Assembly: GCF_000716545.1 (NCBI RefSeq)
Contig: NZ_JNWZ01000044.1
Span: forward strand, 1-64,000
Direction: 5' to 3'
Origin: Kitasatospora phosalacinea
GTDB lineage: Bacteria > Actinomycetota > Actinomycetes > Streptomycetales > Streptomycetaceae
DNA length: 64,000 nt
The translations under genes and the position numbers were made by a program. Under the pieces are notes generated by a model, which had not been told where the DNA came from, ran no database searches, and worked only from the letters and a program-made list of their open reading frames with translations. Of the stretch, positions 15,668 to 26,600 are shown piece by piece. The first letter of the stretch is position 1. Each line of letters starts with the position of its first letter.

Positions 15668-17782
15668 TCAGGACCGCCCGGTCTCCTCCCGGTGCAGGTC
15701 GAGGGCGGTCAGCAGGTGGATCGCGGCGTCCGCCCAGCGGGCCGGGGTCGGGTCGGCGCCCAGCGCGTCCAGCAGGGCGGCCGCGGTGCGCAGCCCGGTG
15801 CGGCGCACGTGCGCGGCGGTCGGGGCGAGTTGCCGGGGCAGGGCGGACTCCAGGCCGGTGCGGGCCAGCTCGGCGAGGGCGGTGCGGGCGGCGGTCAGCG
15901 CCTCCGTCAGCGGGTCGGTGGCGACGGGCGGCAGGGCGTCGAACGGGTGCGGGTCGCCCTCGGCCGCCAAGTCCGGGTGGACCAGCCCGGCGGCGGTGCG
16001 CACCGCCAGCGGGTCGAGCGCCGGGCGGCCCGCCACCTGACCCAGCAGACCGCTGACGTGGGTCACCGTGCCGGACTCCAGGGCCGCCGCCAGCGCGTCG
16101 ATCCGGCCCGGGCAGAGCACGTCGTGCTCGGCGGACACCATCACCGCCGTCCCCGCCGCGTCCCGCACCGTGGCCTCCAACCGCTGCCGGGCCGGGTCGT
16201 AGCCCAGCGGGCCGACCTCCGCGACGGCCAGTACGTGCGCGTTCTCCGCCTCGATCCGCGGCCGCACCAGCCGCGGCGGCCGCCCGCCCAGCGCGCGCAG
16301 CCGGGCCGCCGCGTCGTGCAGCAGCAGCGGCCCGGGCAGCGACGCCCAGGCGTCGCCGAGCGGCGTGACACTGGTCGAGGCGATCCGGCCGCGCTCCACC
16401 GTGACGGTGCGCCCCGCGCTGCGCGAGACCGACTCGCTGACCAGGTTCGCCCCCGCCAGCGCCCGCACCGAGTGCCCGAGCAGCCGCCGGCCCGCCAGCT
16501 CGGCGCCCGTCGCCTCCTGGCCCTCGGCCAGGGTCCACTGCTTGCGCAGCACCAGGGCGATCCCGGCGTCCGGCTGGGCGAGGAAGACCTCCGCGCTCCG
16601 CCCCCGCCCGCCCCGGCCGGACATCCGGCAGCCCAGCGCGACCAGCCGGGTGCGGCGCAGCTGCGTGACGGCGCTCTCGCCGCTGCCGAGCGCCAGCGCC
16701 CGGTCCGCCGCCCGCCCCCGGGCCAGCAGTTCGGCCAGCAACTCGGCGACCCGGTCCGGGTCGTAGCGGGTGTCCCGGGCCGCGTACGCCTCCGCCTGGG
16801 CCCGCAGCTCGGCGGCCGCGGCGGCCGGCCAGTGCGCCGAGGCGGAGACCAACTCGGCCTCCACGCGCGCCAGTTGTGCCAGCAGCACCGGGCCGGTGCG
16901 GGCCGTGCCGGTGCGCAGCAGCTCGTCCACGAGCGCCGTCACCGCCGCCATCGGATCCGCGGCCCCGACCCGCGTCCCGCCGGACGGTTCGGCCTCCCGG
17001 GCCTCCCCGGGCGCTCCGGCCTCCCCGGGCGCTCCGGCTCGCTCCGGTGCTCCGGCCTTCCCGGGGGTGCGGGCCCCGCCCACCGTGCGGACCGCGCCCG
17101 ACGGGGTGCCGTCCTGGTCGGCCGCCCGGAACGCCCAGGCCGCGAGCGTCACCAGCTCGCCGTGCCGGGCCGAAGTCGCCCCGCTCAACGCGAAGTTCAG
17201 GCTGTGCGGGACGGGGAAGCGGACGGTGCAGCTCGGCAGCTCCACCGACGGCGCCGGGTGCTCCGGGTCCATCCGCTGCACCGACGCCCGCATCCCCCGC
17301 TCCCACGCCCGCCGGGCCGCCGCCAGGGCCGGCCGGCCGAACGCGGCCAGCAGCGCGTCGTCGTCGAACTCGGCCGGGGACCAGGGGAGTCGGGCCGCCT
17401 CCGGAGCCTGTCCGGCCGGGTCCCGCGGGCCCTGGGCCGGGCCCGGCCGCTCCGGGTCCGACTGCTCCGGGCCTGACTGCTCCGGGTCCGGGGCCTGCGA
17501 ACGGGCCTCGGCCTGGTAGGCGAGGACCAGGCCCACCAGGTGCCGGCACACCCCGGACGCCGGGCAGCTGCACGTCCCCGCCTCCAGCGGCACGCCGACG
17601 GGCAGCGCCGTCCGGCTGCCGTCCGGGAACGACGCCGACACCTCGCCGTCCGCGCCGAGCGCCACCGACGCACCGGCGCCCGACTCCAGTTCGCGGGCGG
17701 CCCGCTTCACCAGACCGCGGTTGGCCAGCGCCGCCAGCGTGTCGGCGTCCAGCGCCAGCAGGTCCGCCCGGGGCGCGCTCAC
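15668..17782 (-). CDS. SWIM zinc-finger protein, YehQ-like
   Basis: A 704-residue soluble protein with a SWIM zinc finger near the N-terminus: GTCSCPASGVCRHLVGLVLA gives C71, C73, C79 and H81 in the CxC-x5-CxH pattern. SWIM fingers bind DNA or proteins. The rest is helical and unassigned. The GTG start at 17782 overlaps the stop of the VWA gene by four bases, and it is the last gene of the MoxR, DUF5682-VWA, SWIM operon. E. coli yehQ, at the end of the yehLMP series, encodes the same kind of protein. The biochemical role is not known in either organism. Confidence 0.85.
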   Translation of the reverse strand: MSAPRADLLALDADTLAALANRGLVKRAARELESGAGASVALGADGEVSASFPDGSRTALPVGVPLEAGTCSCPASGVCRHLVGLVLAYQAEARSQAPDPEQSGPEQSDPERPGPAQGPRDPAGQAPEAARLPWSPAEFDDDALLAAFGRPALAAARRAWERGMRASVQRMDPEHPAPSVELPSCTVRFPVPHSLNFALSGATSARHGELVTLAAWAFRAADQDGTPSGAVRTVGGARTPGKAGAPERAGAPGEAGAPGEAREAEPSGGTRVGAADPMAAVTALVDELLRTGTARTGPVLLAQLARVEAELVSASAHWPAAAAAELRAQAEAYAARDTRYDPDRVAELLAELLARGRAADRALALGSGESAVTQLRRTRLVALGCRMSGRGGRGRSAEVFLAQPDAGIALVLRKQWTLAEGQEATGAELAGRRLLGHSVRALAGANLVSESVSRSAGRTVTVERGRIASTSVTPLGDAWASLPGPLLLHDAAARLRALGGRPPRLVRPRIEAENAHVLAVAEVGPLGYDPARQRLEATVRDAAGTAVMVSAEHDVLCPGRIDALAAALESGTVTHVSGLLGQVAGRPALDPLAVRTAAGLVHPDLAAEGDPHPFDALPPVATDPLTEALTAARTALAELARTGLESALPRQLAPTAAHVRRTGLRTAAALLDALGADPTPARWADAAIHLLTALDLHREETGRS

Positions 17783-20700
17783 CGACCCACCTTCTCCGCC
17801 ACGAACGCCGCCAGCTCGCCCGGCGTCATCGCACCCACGTGCGCGCCCAACCCGACCAGCAGGCCCGCCAGTTCGCGGTCGTACACCGGATCAGCCTCCT
17901 CGTCCAACGCCGCCAGCCCGAGCACCGTGACGCCCTGCTCCACCAACTTCCGTACCCCGCGCAGCAGTCGCCCGGCGTCGCCGCCCTCGTAGAAGTCCGA
18001 CACCAGCACCACGATGCTGCGCCGCGGGTTGTCCAACAGGCCGGCCCCGTAGTCCACCGCCTTGGCGATGTCGGTGCCGCCGCCGAGCTGCACCCGCATC
18101 AGCAGCTCGACCGGGTCCGACACGTCCTCGGTCAGGTCCACCACCGAGGTGTCGAACGCCACCAGGTGGGTGCGCAGCCCCGGCAGGTTCCACAGGCAGG
18201 CCGCCGTCACCGCCGAGTGGATCACCGATCCGAGCATCGAGCCCGACTGGTCGACCAGCAGCACCAGTTGCCACTGCTGGAGGCTGCGCCGCGTCCGGGT
18301 GTGGAAGTACGGGCGCTCGATCAGCAGCCGCCGCCGCTCCGGCTGGTAGTGCGCCAGGTTGGCCCGCACGGTGGAACGGAAGTCGAAGTTCCGGGCCAGC
18401 GCGAACCGGCTGCGGCCCGGTGCCCGCGCGCCGGTGAACGCCCGGCGCACCTCGGGGCGCAGCCGGGACAGCAGGTCGCGCACCACCGACTCGACCAACC
18501 TGCGGGCGAGGGCGAGGAGTTCGGTGTTCATCAGGTGCTTGGTGCGCAGCACGGCGCGCAGCAGCGCCGGGCTCGGCTCCACCCGGGACAGCACCTCCGG
18601 ATCGGTGACGATCTCGTCGATGCCGTACCGCTCCACCGCGTCCCGCTCCAGCCGTTCCACGGTCTCCTTCGGGAACAGCCGGTGCACGTCCTCCAGCCAG
18701 TCCACCGGCGTCACCCGGGACGCCTCGCTGCCGCCGCGCGAGCCGCTGCCGCCCGTTCGGCGCACCCCGCGCCGGCTCGCGCCCGGGTCGCGCCCGTACA
18801 GCCACTCCAGCGCGGCGTCCTGCGCGGCAGCGCGCCTCCCGAGCCCGCCGGTGCAGCGCTCGGCGGCCGCGCCGAGGATCAGCCGCCAGCGTTCCAGGCC
18901 CTCGTCGGGGAGCGGCGCGAGGTCCGGGGCTCCGCCGGGTGCGGTGGCGGCCGGGACGGCGTCGGACGGGTCGGCGTCGGACGGGTCGGTGTCGGCCGAG
19001 GTGGCGTCGGTTGCGGCGGGGGACGTTGGAGTCGGGGGTGCCGGGGGCGCCGGGGCGAGGCCGTGGCGGTCCAGCAGGTCGGTGACGGCGAGCTCCAGGC
19101 CGGCGGCCCGGGCCAGCAGGGCCGGGTCGGCGGTGGTGCGCAGCAGGCCGCGGGCCGAGCCGGTGCGGCCGCGACGGGCCAGCAGGCGCTGGGCGATCCG
19201 TTCGCGCTCGCGCGGCGGGAAGTAGCCGAACGCCTGGCGCAGCGCGGGCAGCCCGTGCAGGAACTCGGCGGGCGGCAGACCGATGACGATCGAGTCCAGC
19301 GCGTCGAACAGCGACGTGTCACCGACGGTGTCGAGAGCCGGTCCGGTCAACTGCTCGCGGGCCAGCACGAACAGCCCCGCCAGCCAGTCACCCAACCGCT
19401 CCGGCTCCCCGGCCAACGCCCCCGCCTGTCGGGCGGCCGCCTCGCTCCCGGCCCCGGGTCCGTGTCCGGGTCCGTGTCCGGATCCGTGGCGGGGCGCCGC
19501 CGTCGGGGCGTCGCCCGCGGTCAGCGACCAGTGCAGGCCGAGGGCGGCGCCGCGCAGGTCCGGGGGCGCGGCGGGGTCGCCGGCGACGCGGGCGGCGGTG
19601 GCGAGGGCGGCGGGGCGGGGGAGGGTGAGGACGGGGGCGGCGTGGCGCAGGGCGTCGCGGGCCGCGACGGCGGCGCGCAGGCGGGCGTGGTCGACGCCGC
19701 CCCCGCCGTGCAGGCCCTCGGCCAGCCACAGGACGCGGTGCAGGGCGGCGTCGACCAGGCGGGCCAGTCGCGGATCGGCCGCCACGCCGTACACCCGGTC
19801 GTGCCGCCACAGGTCCAGGGTGGTGGCCAGCACCTCGCCGACCGCGCCGAGTTCGGGGACGCGGCCGATCCGCTCGGTGAGCGTGTCGAGGAGTTCGTCG
19901 GCCAGCGCGCCGACCCCGCACAGGACGGCGTCGAACAGCAACCCGGCCAGCGCCGCCGGGTCGGTGCCCGCGTCCCGGGCCCGCTCGGCCAGGGCCGCGG
20001 CCGCCGCGTCGGACAGCCGGGCCCCGTACGCGCCGGCCTCGATCAGCGCGGCGTCGCGCCGGTGCGCCCGACCGGGCGGTGACGGGACCCAGCGTTCGGT
20101 GAACACCGGGTCGCCACCACCGGTCGGCCCGCTCTCCCGGACGTGCCCGGGCACGTCCAGCACCCGCAGCCGGTGCAGGAAGCGGCTGCGCCGCAGCCCC
20201 GCCGGATCGGTCAGGTCGGCCGTCGCCCGGGAGTCCGACTCGACACCGCAGAGGGCCTGTTCGGCCGCCACGTCGTGGACCAGCGGCGGCGCGGGCGTGT
20301 CCGGGTGCAGCCGGCCGAGCCGGTCGCCGGTGCCCGCCTCGACCAGTGCCCGCACCAGCGGGTCGGTGCCGGTCGTCGGCCGCCCGCGCACCTGCCACGG
20401 CAGTGGCTCCTCCAGCGCCTCGCCGACCAGCGCCGAGACCAGGCCGTCCAGCACGTCGGCGCGCGAACGCGTCCGGTGCCCGCGCATCGCCGCCAGGCCC
20501 TCGGCGAGGGTGCGGGCCGCGATCAGGTCGGCCGTCGACACCCGCACCGAGGCCGCTCGCAGCCGCCGCACCACCTCCTCGGTCAGGCCGTCCGCCGCGC
20601 CCTGCGCGCCGCGCTCCCACAGCAGTTGGTAGTAGCCGGGGGAGGGCATGCCGGACTGGTAGCCGCCGAACGCGTCCAACTGCCGGAAGGAGTACGGCAC

Positions 20701-21483
20701 CAGGTGGCTCCCGCCGACCGAGCCCGCCGGCGGCTGCGGGACCTCGGGCCAGCCGTGCTCGGGTGAACCGCCCTCGGGCCGGCCGCCCTCGGGCGAGCCG
20801 TGCTCGGGCGAGCGGGACGCGGTCAGGGCGCGCAGCGCGGGCGCGTGGAAGCCGCCGGTGACCACCAGCACCGGTCCGTCGCCCCGCGCCAGCGCGGCCC
20901 GCACCCAGCGCGCCATGTACGCCTCGCGGGCCGCGTCGCCCTCGTCCGCGGCCGCGTCGCCGCGCACCAACGCGAAGTAGGCGTCCAGCCGTTCGGCCAG
21001 GCCCTCCGGGTCGGGCAGCTCGACCAGGCCGTCCCACAGGGTGTCCGGCGAGTCCGTCCCGAACGCCTCGCACAGCCGATCGGTGGCCCGCGCGTACCGG
21101 GCCTCCGCGTCCGCGAACCGGTTGGCCAGCGGGCGGGCCCGGTCGGTGAACGCCGGGTGCCAGGCCGGGAGGTCGACGAAGCGCACCTGCGCGCCCGCCG
21201 CCCGGCCCTCGGTCAGCGCCACCCACTCCGGCGAGTACTCGCACAGCGGCGCCCAGGACGTCGCCGTCCGCTCCTCGTCCCGGTAGTGGCTGAACACCGC
21301 GACCGGCAGCTCGTGGCCGAGCAGCAGCTCGTCCAGCCGCGGGTTCAGGTCGGCCGGGCCCTCGACCAGCACGTGCGCGGGCCGCAACTCCGCGATGGTG
21401 CGCGCCACCAGCGCCGCGCAGGCCGGCGAGTGGTGCCGCACGCCCAGGAACACCGCCTCCGGATGCGGTGCGGTCCGTGCCAT
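17779..21483 (-). CDS. DUF5682-VWA fusion protein (YehM + YehP-like)
   Basis: A single 1234-residue frame that joins two proteins usually encoded separately. Residues 1 to about 800 are DUF5682-like, beginning EAVFLGVRHHSPACAALVAR with VLVEGPADLN, a fold recalling TraB/EreA-like hydrolases. After a Pro/Asp/Ala linker and ERWRLILGAAAERC, the YehP-like part follows, ending in a von Willebrand A domain with an intact MIDAS: DQSGSM (D1078, S1080, S1082), Thr in GGGTDIAKA and Asp in LVSDFYEGG. VWA partners are the usual clients of MoxR ATPases, and the MoxR gene lies immediately upstream with a one-base overlap. I see no stop or frameshift at the junction. Confidence 0.85.
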   Translation of the reverse strand: MARTAPHPEAVFLGVRHHSPACAALVARTIAELRPAHVLVEGPADLNPRLDELLLGHELPVAVFSHYRDEERTATSWAPLCEYSPEWVALTEGRAAGAQVRFVDLPAWHPAFTDRARPLANRFADAEARYARATDRLCEAFGTDSPDTLWDGLVELPDPEGLAERLDAYFALVRGDAAADEGDAAREAYMARWVRAALARGDGPVLVVTGGFHAPALRALTASRSPEHGSPEGGRPEGGSPEHGWPEVPQPPAGSVGGSHLVPYSFRQLDAFGGYQSGMPSPGYYQLLWERGAQGAADGLTEEVVRRLRAASVRVSTADLIAARTLAEGLAAMRGHRTRSRADVLDGLVSALVGEALEEPLPWQVRGRPTTGTDPLVRALVEAGTGDRLGRLHPDTPAPPLVHDVAAEQALCGVESDSRATADLTDPAGLRRSRFLHRLRVLDVPGHVRESGPTGGGDPVFTERWVPSPPGRAHRRDAALIEAGAYGARLSDAAAAALAERARDAGTDPAALAGLLFDAVLCGVGALADELLDTLTERIGRVPELGAVGEVLATTLDLWRHDRVYGVAADPRLARLVDAALHRVLWLAEGLHGGGGVDHARLRAAVAARDALRHAAPVLTLPRPAALATAARVAGDPAAPPDLRGAALGLHWSLTAGDAPTAAPRHGSGHGPGHGPGAGSEAAARQAGALAGEPERLGDWLAGLFVLAREQLTGPALDTVGDTSLFDALDSIVIGLPPAEFLHGLPALRQAFGYFPPRERERIAQRLLARRGRTGSARGLLRTTADPALLARAAGLELAVTDLLDRHGLAPAPPAPPTPTSPAATDATSADTDPSDADPSDAVPAATAPGGAPDLAPLPDEGLERWRLILGAAAERCTGGLGRRAAAQDAALEWLYGRDPGASRRGVRRTGGSGSRGGSEASRVTPVDWLEDVHRLFPKETVERLERDAVERYGIDEIVTDPEVLSRVEPSPALLRAVLRTKHLMNTELLALARRLVESVVRDLLSRLRPEVRRAFTGARAPGRSRFALARNFDFRSTVRANLAHYQPERRRLLIERPYFHTRTRRSLQQWQLVLLVDQSGSMLGSVIHSAVTAACLWNLPGLRTHLVAFDTSVVDLTEDVSDPVELLMRVQLGGGTDIAKAVDYGAGLLDNPRRSIVVLVSDFYEGGDAGRLLRGVRKLVEQGVTVLGLAALDEEADPVYDRELAGLLVGLGAHVGAMTPGELAAFVAEKVGR

Positions 21484-22577
21484 CAGTCGGCCAACAGGTG
21501 GCGGGCGTCGTACAGTTCGCGCCAGCGGCCGCCCTTGCGGCGCTCGGCCTGCTGCTCCAGGAAGCGCCGCAGCCGGGCCAGGTCCTCCGGGTCGTCCTTG
21601 GCGGCGGTGCCGGCCAGGCAGGTCACCAGGTCGGCCGCGCTGCCCGGCTCCTGGCGCAGGAACCAGCCGCGCACCCCGACCGCGTGCGCCACCGACACCG
21701 CCTCGGCGGTGCTCAGCACCGCCGAGGACGCGCCCCGCCCCGCGCCGTCCGGCGAGCGCAGCGCCCGGAAGGTCGCCACCAGCACCTCCAGCAGGTCCCG
21801 GTCCGGGGCCGGCTCGACGCCCGAGCGGCGCAGCAGTGCCGCCGACTCGGCCTCCACCAGGGCGACTTCGGTGTCGAAGTCGGCGATCGGGAAGACCGTC
21901 TCGAAGTTGAAGCGGCGCTTGAGCGCGGCGCTCATCTCGTTGACGCCGCGGTCCCTGGTGTTCGCGGTGGCGATCACGTTGAACCCGGCGGCCGCGAAGA
22001 CCATGCCCTCCGGTCCCTCCAACTCCGGCACCGCCAGCACCCGTTCGGACAGCAGCGAGAGCAGGCAGTCCTGCACCTCCAGCGGGCAGCGGGTGATCTC
22101 CTCGAACCGGACGACCTTCCCCCGCGCCATGCCCTTCAGCATCGGCGCGGGCACCAGCGAACGCGTGGAGGGGCCCTCCGAGACCAGCAGCGCGTAGTTC
22201 CAGCCGTACTTGATCTGGTCCTCGGTGGTCGCCGCCCCGCCCTGCACCGTCAGCGTGGACGTGCCGCTGACCGCCGCCGCGATCAGCTCCGACAGCAGCG
22301 ACTTCGCCGTCCCCGGCTCACCCACCAGCATCAGCCCGCGGTCCGTCGCCAACGTCACCAGCGCCCGCTCCACCAGCGCCGCGTTCCCCACGAACTTCCG
22401 GCTGATCCCGGCCCGTTCGTCCCCCACCACGAACCGCCGCGCCGCTCGCAGGCTCAACTCCCACCCCGGCGGCCGCGGATCGGTGTCCCCCTCCCGCAAC
22501 ACCGCCAGCTCCCCCGCGAAACGCACCTCGGCGGGCGGCCGCTGCATGTCGGTACGGACGGGGGTCGAAACGGACAT
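21483..22577 (-). CDS. MoxR-family AAA+ ATPase, YehL-like
   Basis: A 364-residue AAA+ ATPase. Walker A is GEPGTAKS (86-93), Walker B is VVRFEEIT (155-162), sensor 1 is VIATANTRDRG (201-211) and the arginine finger is probably in ALKRRFNFET. MoxR ATPases act as chaperones that insert cofactors or remodel VWA-domain partners, and the partner here is the next gene, overlapping by one base. The first about 50 residues before the core resemble YehL. This is the promoter-proximal gene of the three-gene operon; no clear promoter was identified in the 262 bases before it. Confidence 0.92.
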   Translation of the reverse strand: MSVSTPVRTDMQRPPAEVRFAGELAVLREGDTDPRPPGWELSLRAARRFVVGDERAGISRKFVGNAALVERALVTLATDRGLMLVGEPGTAKSLLSELIAAAVSGTSTLTVQGGAATTEDQIKYGWNYALLVSEGPSTRSLVPAPMLKGMARGKVVRFEEITRCPLEVQDCLLSLLSERVLAVPELEGPEGMVFAAAGFNVIATANTRDRGVNEMSAALKRRFNFETVFPIADFDTEVALVEAESAALLRRSGVEPAPDRDLLEVLVATFRALRSPDGAGRGASSAVLSTAEAVSVAHAVGVRGWFLRQEPGSAADLVTCLAGTAAKDDPEDLARLRRFLEQQAERRKGGRWRELYDARHLLAD

Positions 22578-22827
22578 CGCACAATCCTCGGGGCAGACGG
22601 GGCACTGGCATCGGCACGCTCGCGGCCGACGGGAGCGATCCTCTCAACCCCCCACGGACCACCCGTGCCCGGGCTCCCGCCCCGGCCGACCGTCCCACCG
22701 CCCCCGCAACGTAGCTCGCCCCACCGACACCCCGGCTGACCGGCGGGGCGGGCGGTGGCGCCGGTGGAGGGGGCGTGAAGACCGTCATGGTTCTGCAACG
22801 GCGGGCGAACCGCGTCCCGGCGGTGGC

Positions 22828-22833
22828 TAGGTT
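22828..22833 (+). promoter_or_regulatory. -10 hexamer TAGGTT, probable leaderless transcript
   Basis: GGCTAGGTT lies six bases before the ATG at 22840 of the acetyltransferase gene, predicting transcription from the start codon itself. No ribosome-binding site is visible. Confidence 0.55.
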
Positions 22834-22839
22834 GGGCGG

Positions 22840-23625
22840 ATGAGCCTATCGATCGACGAGGTCGCCGCCGCCGGGGCGGCCTGGGTGTGGATGCCGGACG
22901 ACGCGGAGGTCGTCGCGGGGGAGGGGTACACGATCCTGCGGCTGCCCGACTACTACCCGTTCGACCTGTCGGTGGTGTCCTTCCGGGCGGTGGGGCCGTT
23001 AGGCGGGGCCGTGGAGGCGGTGCTGGCGCGGGCCCGGACGCTCGGGGCGCCGGTGTTGGACTGGCAGGTGCTGCTGGGGGACCCGGAAGGGCTGGGGGAG
23101 GAGCTGGCGGCGCGGGGCGGGCGGGTCAAGATCGGGTTGGAGATCCTGGCCGCGGACCTGTCCGGCGGCGCGCCGGCGCTGCGTCCGCCGGCGGTGGGGA
23201 CGGAGTTGCGCTGGGCGGTGGACGGTGCGACGGCGCGGGACGGCGCGGAGGTCGAGGTGACCGGTTTCGGCGGTGCGCTCCCGCCCGCCGCGCGGATCGA
23301 GGACGTCGCGGCCCGGGGCGCGCGGGACGTCCCGGCGGGCCGGGGCGGGCGGCTGATCGCCTACGTGGACGGCGAACCGGCCGGGACGGGCGGGGTGCAG
23401 GTGGTGGACGGGGTGGCCCGGCTGACCGGCGGTGTGGTCGTCCCGGCCCGGCGGGGGTGCGGGGTGTACCGGGCGCTGCTGGAGGCGCGGCTGCGCTACG
23501 CGGTGGCGCACGGCGCGCGGATGGCCCTGGTGAAGGGCAATCCGCGCACCTCGGGGCCGACCTTGCGGAAGGCCGGGTTCGCGGTCTACGGGCAGGAGCC
23601 GGTCTACGCGCTCCCGTTGGGCTGA
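22840..23625 (+). CDS. GNAT-family N-acetyltransferase
   Basis: A 261-residue protein whose C-terminal half is a GNAT domain. The acetyl-CoA-binding strand-loop-helix reads LTGGVVVPARRGCGVYRALL, preceded by RLIAYVDGEPAGTGGVQVVD and followed by RTSGPTLRKAGFAVYGQEPV, where the last helix and strand close the cofactor pocket. The N-terminal half is a decayed second GNAT-like repeat or a substrate domain. It sits between the MoxR operon and the DUF4132 genes but on the opposite strand, with its own leaderless promoter, so a role in that system is uncertain. Confidence 0.85.
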   Translation: MSLSIDEVAAAGAAWVWMPDDAEVVAGEGYTILRLPDYYPFDLSVVSFRAVGPLGGAVEAVLARARTLGAPVLDWQVLLGDPEGLGEELAARGGRVKIGLEILAADLSGGAPALRPPAVGTELRWAVDGATARDGAEVEVTGFGGALPPAARIEDVAARGARDVPAGRGGRLIAYVDGEPAGTGGVQVVDGVARLTGGVVVPARRGCGVYRALLEARLRYAVAHGARMALVKGNPRTSGPTLRKAGFAVYGQEPVYALPLG

Positions 23626-23685
23626 GCGGCCGGCCGGTACGCGGGAGGCGCGACGGTCGGCGTCGGCGGCGGCGGGCGGCGGAGG

Positions 23686-26600
23686 TCAGGCGGCGCCAGT
23701 CAACTCCCCCAGGTCGGCGAGGAGTTCGCAGGCGGTGACGGCGTCCAGCTCGGCGAAGGAGCGGCGGTGGCTGCCGCCCGGGCGGTACTCGCCCGGGCGG
23801 GTGCCCAGCCAGACCTCCCGCACGGCCTGTTCGGGCCGCGTGCTGCCCGGGTCGTCGTGCAGGCCCGGGTCGAGCGTGGCGCTCAGCCGCAGGCCGCCCG
23901 GCAGGCGCCGGTAGACGAACCGCCGGAGCCCGTCCTGGTCCGGGTCGCTGATCGCCCAGCCGCTCCCGCGCCGGACCAGGGCCCGCAGCGCCTCGGCCCC
24001 GGCGGTGCGTCCCTCGAACCGCTCCAGACGGTCCACGGCCCGCTCGCCGGGCGTCAACGCGCATACCGGACGGCCGAGTTGCGGGAACGGCTGGATGACC
24101 AGGTAGTCGGTGAACAGCTCCGCCCAGGGTGCCAGGTCGCCGCCCAGCAGGGCCGGGTGGGCGAGCCGGACGACCGCGTCCGCGGGCAGGGCGAAAGGCT
24201 CGTCGCGGACGTCGGCGAAGGTGCGGTCCTCGGCGACCCGGAAGGCGGTGCGGCCGTCGGCGTCCGGGCCGCTGTTCTGCTCGGCCGTCCACAGCAGCCG
24301 GCGGGTGAGCTGCCCGAGCAGCGGGTGCGCCAGCAACAGCGACGTGAACTCGGCCGCACTCCAGGCGCGTTGAGCGACCATGGCGGTCTCCAGCCGGGCG
24401 ATCTGCTCGGCCCCGACGGCGTGCAGCTCCTTCTTCAGCGCGGCGTAGCGCTTGCGGGCGGCGGGCGCCAGCTCCGGGTCGTCCTTCGCGGTGGGCGCGG
24501 GCACGGCCGTCCGGCGCTTGCCCGACCCGTCCACCAGGTACGGCCGCAGCTGCGGGTCCAGGGCGACGGTGAACGAGCGCGGGCCGTAGTCGAGCCGGGT
24601 GGTCCCGTCGGCGTCCAGCCCGAGGTCGGGCACCAGGCGGTCGGCCAACTGCTCCGGTGTCAGGCGCAGTTCGAGGGCGATCTCGGCGATCTTCTCCTGA
24701 GCGCGGACCCGGACCGCGTGCTGGCGCACCCGCTGCGCGATGCCGTGCAACTGCCCCAGCGCGACGTCCGTGCCGATCGCCGCCAGCACGTCCAGGCCCT
24801 CGTTCGCCCACCGGGCGGCCTTCTGGCGCGGCCACTGCCGCAGCAGCGGGGCCAGCCGGCGCGCCGTCCCGTCGTCGCCGAAAACGCCGAGCTGGGTCAG
24901 CGCCCAGCTCTCCTCGGCGGGCATCCCGGCCAGCCGCCACTCCTCGAACACCGCCCAGCAGAACGCCGCCCACGCGCCGGGCGCGCACTCCTCGGCGACC
25001 AGCGCCAGCCCCGGGTACGGGGTGCCCGCCTTCGCCAACGCCATCATGGTCAGCACCCGGCGCACCGCCGGCTCCGGCAGCACCGCCCCGGAGCGCAGCG
25101 GCAGCGGCGGCAGCAGCTCGACGGCCGGCCACGACGGCGGCCGCGGCAGCCGCGCGGGCAGCGCCTCCACCAGCGGATCGACGGCCAGCACCGCCGCGAC
25201 GGCCTCCGCCGCCCGCTCCCCGTACCGCCCGGCGGCCGCCGCCGTCACCGCCCCGGCCCCGTGCCGCCCGGCGGCCAGCCGCAGCGCCTGCCCGGCCGCC
25301 GTCCGGGCCGGGCCCGCCTTGCCGACCGCGTCCGGGACGAGCAGCAGCGCGCCCGCCACCCCGTGCCGGGCGAACCACGAACGGGCCGTGGCACGGACGG
25401 ACTTGCGGGTGGACAGGCCCTGCGCCATCAGCCGGGCCGCCGCCACGTCCAGCACCGGCAGCAGCAGCGGCGCCAGCTGCGCGGGCCGCATCCGGGCGGT
25501 GTGCAGCGCCACCGGCACGGCCGCCGGGCCGTACTTGGCGACGACCGGGCGCAGCACGTCCAGCCCGTGGTACAGCTCCGGCGGCCGCCACTCCGGCAGC
25601 AGCGGGGACATCACCTCCACCGGGGCCTGCCACAGCAGCCGGCAGGCCGTCACGAAGCTCCGGGCGGTCCGGAACGCCTCCGGCGCGAACACGGCCCAGT
25701 CGGTGTCCTCGGGGTGGACCCGCCAGTCGTGGGACTCGCGCGCCTCCGCCGTCCAGGACTCCCGCTCGCCCTCCTGCCAGCACAGCGCGGACGACTCGTC
25801 GGCGGGCAGCTCCAGCACCACCGGCCGCCCGGTCGGGCGGGGCCGCTCCCACGGCGGGGACGCCAGCACGGCGGGCCACTCCCGCTCCCCGGCCTCCGGG
25901 GCGGCCGGGCCCGCGGCGGGCAGCGCGCGCACGAAGGCGGCCGTCGCCGGGTCGAGCCGGGACAGCACCTCCTCCGACTTGCCGGCGAACGAGCGCAGGA
26001 GGCGGTCCAGCAGGTGGCGCGCGGTGACCCCGTCGTCCCGGGCGGCCGCCGCCAACAGGCGCAGCGCCCGCACCGGGTAGCGCTCCGCCGCCCGCCACAG
26101 CACCGGCGCCACCGACCTGTCGTCCACCCGCCCCAGCAGCGCCCCGAACGCCTCGTCGCCGGGGAACTCCAGGATCAGCTCGGCCAGCCGGTGCGCCGCC
26201 TCACCGCTGTCGAGCCGGCGCAGCGCCCCGGCCAGCAGCGGCACCGCGTCCGTCCCGAGACCGTCCGCGGCGGTCGCCGCCGACTCCGCCGACCACTGGT
26301 ACGAATCCAGGACGGGCACCAGCCGCTCGACCTGCGCCCGGCTGCCCAGCGAGGCCACCAGCAGCGACCGCAGCGGCCCGCTCTGCCAGCGCGGCAGTTC
26401 GTCGATCCAGGCGTCCACCCAGCCGGGCGCCGTCGGGAACAGGTACGCGCCGCCCACCCGCCGCAGGAACCCGCCCGACCGCTCCGCCCCGACCGCCGCC
26501 AGGGCCTCCAGGTGGGCGGGTTCGTCGGCGACCGACAGCAGGTGCCGGGCCCGGCACAGCGCCTTGGCCTGTTCGGCGCCGTAGCCGTGCGAGCCGGAGT

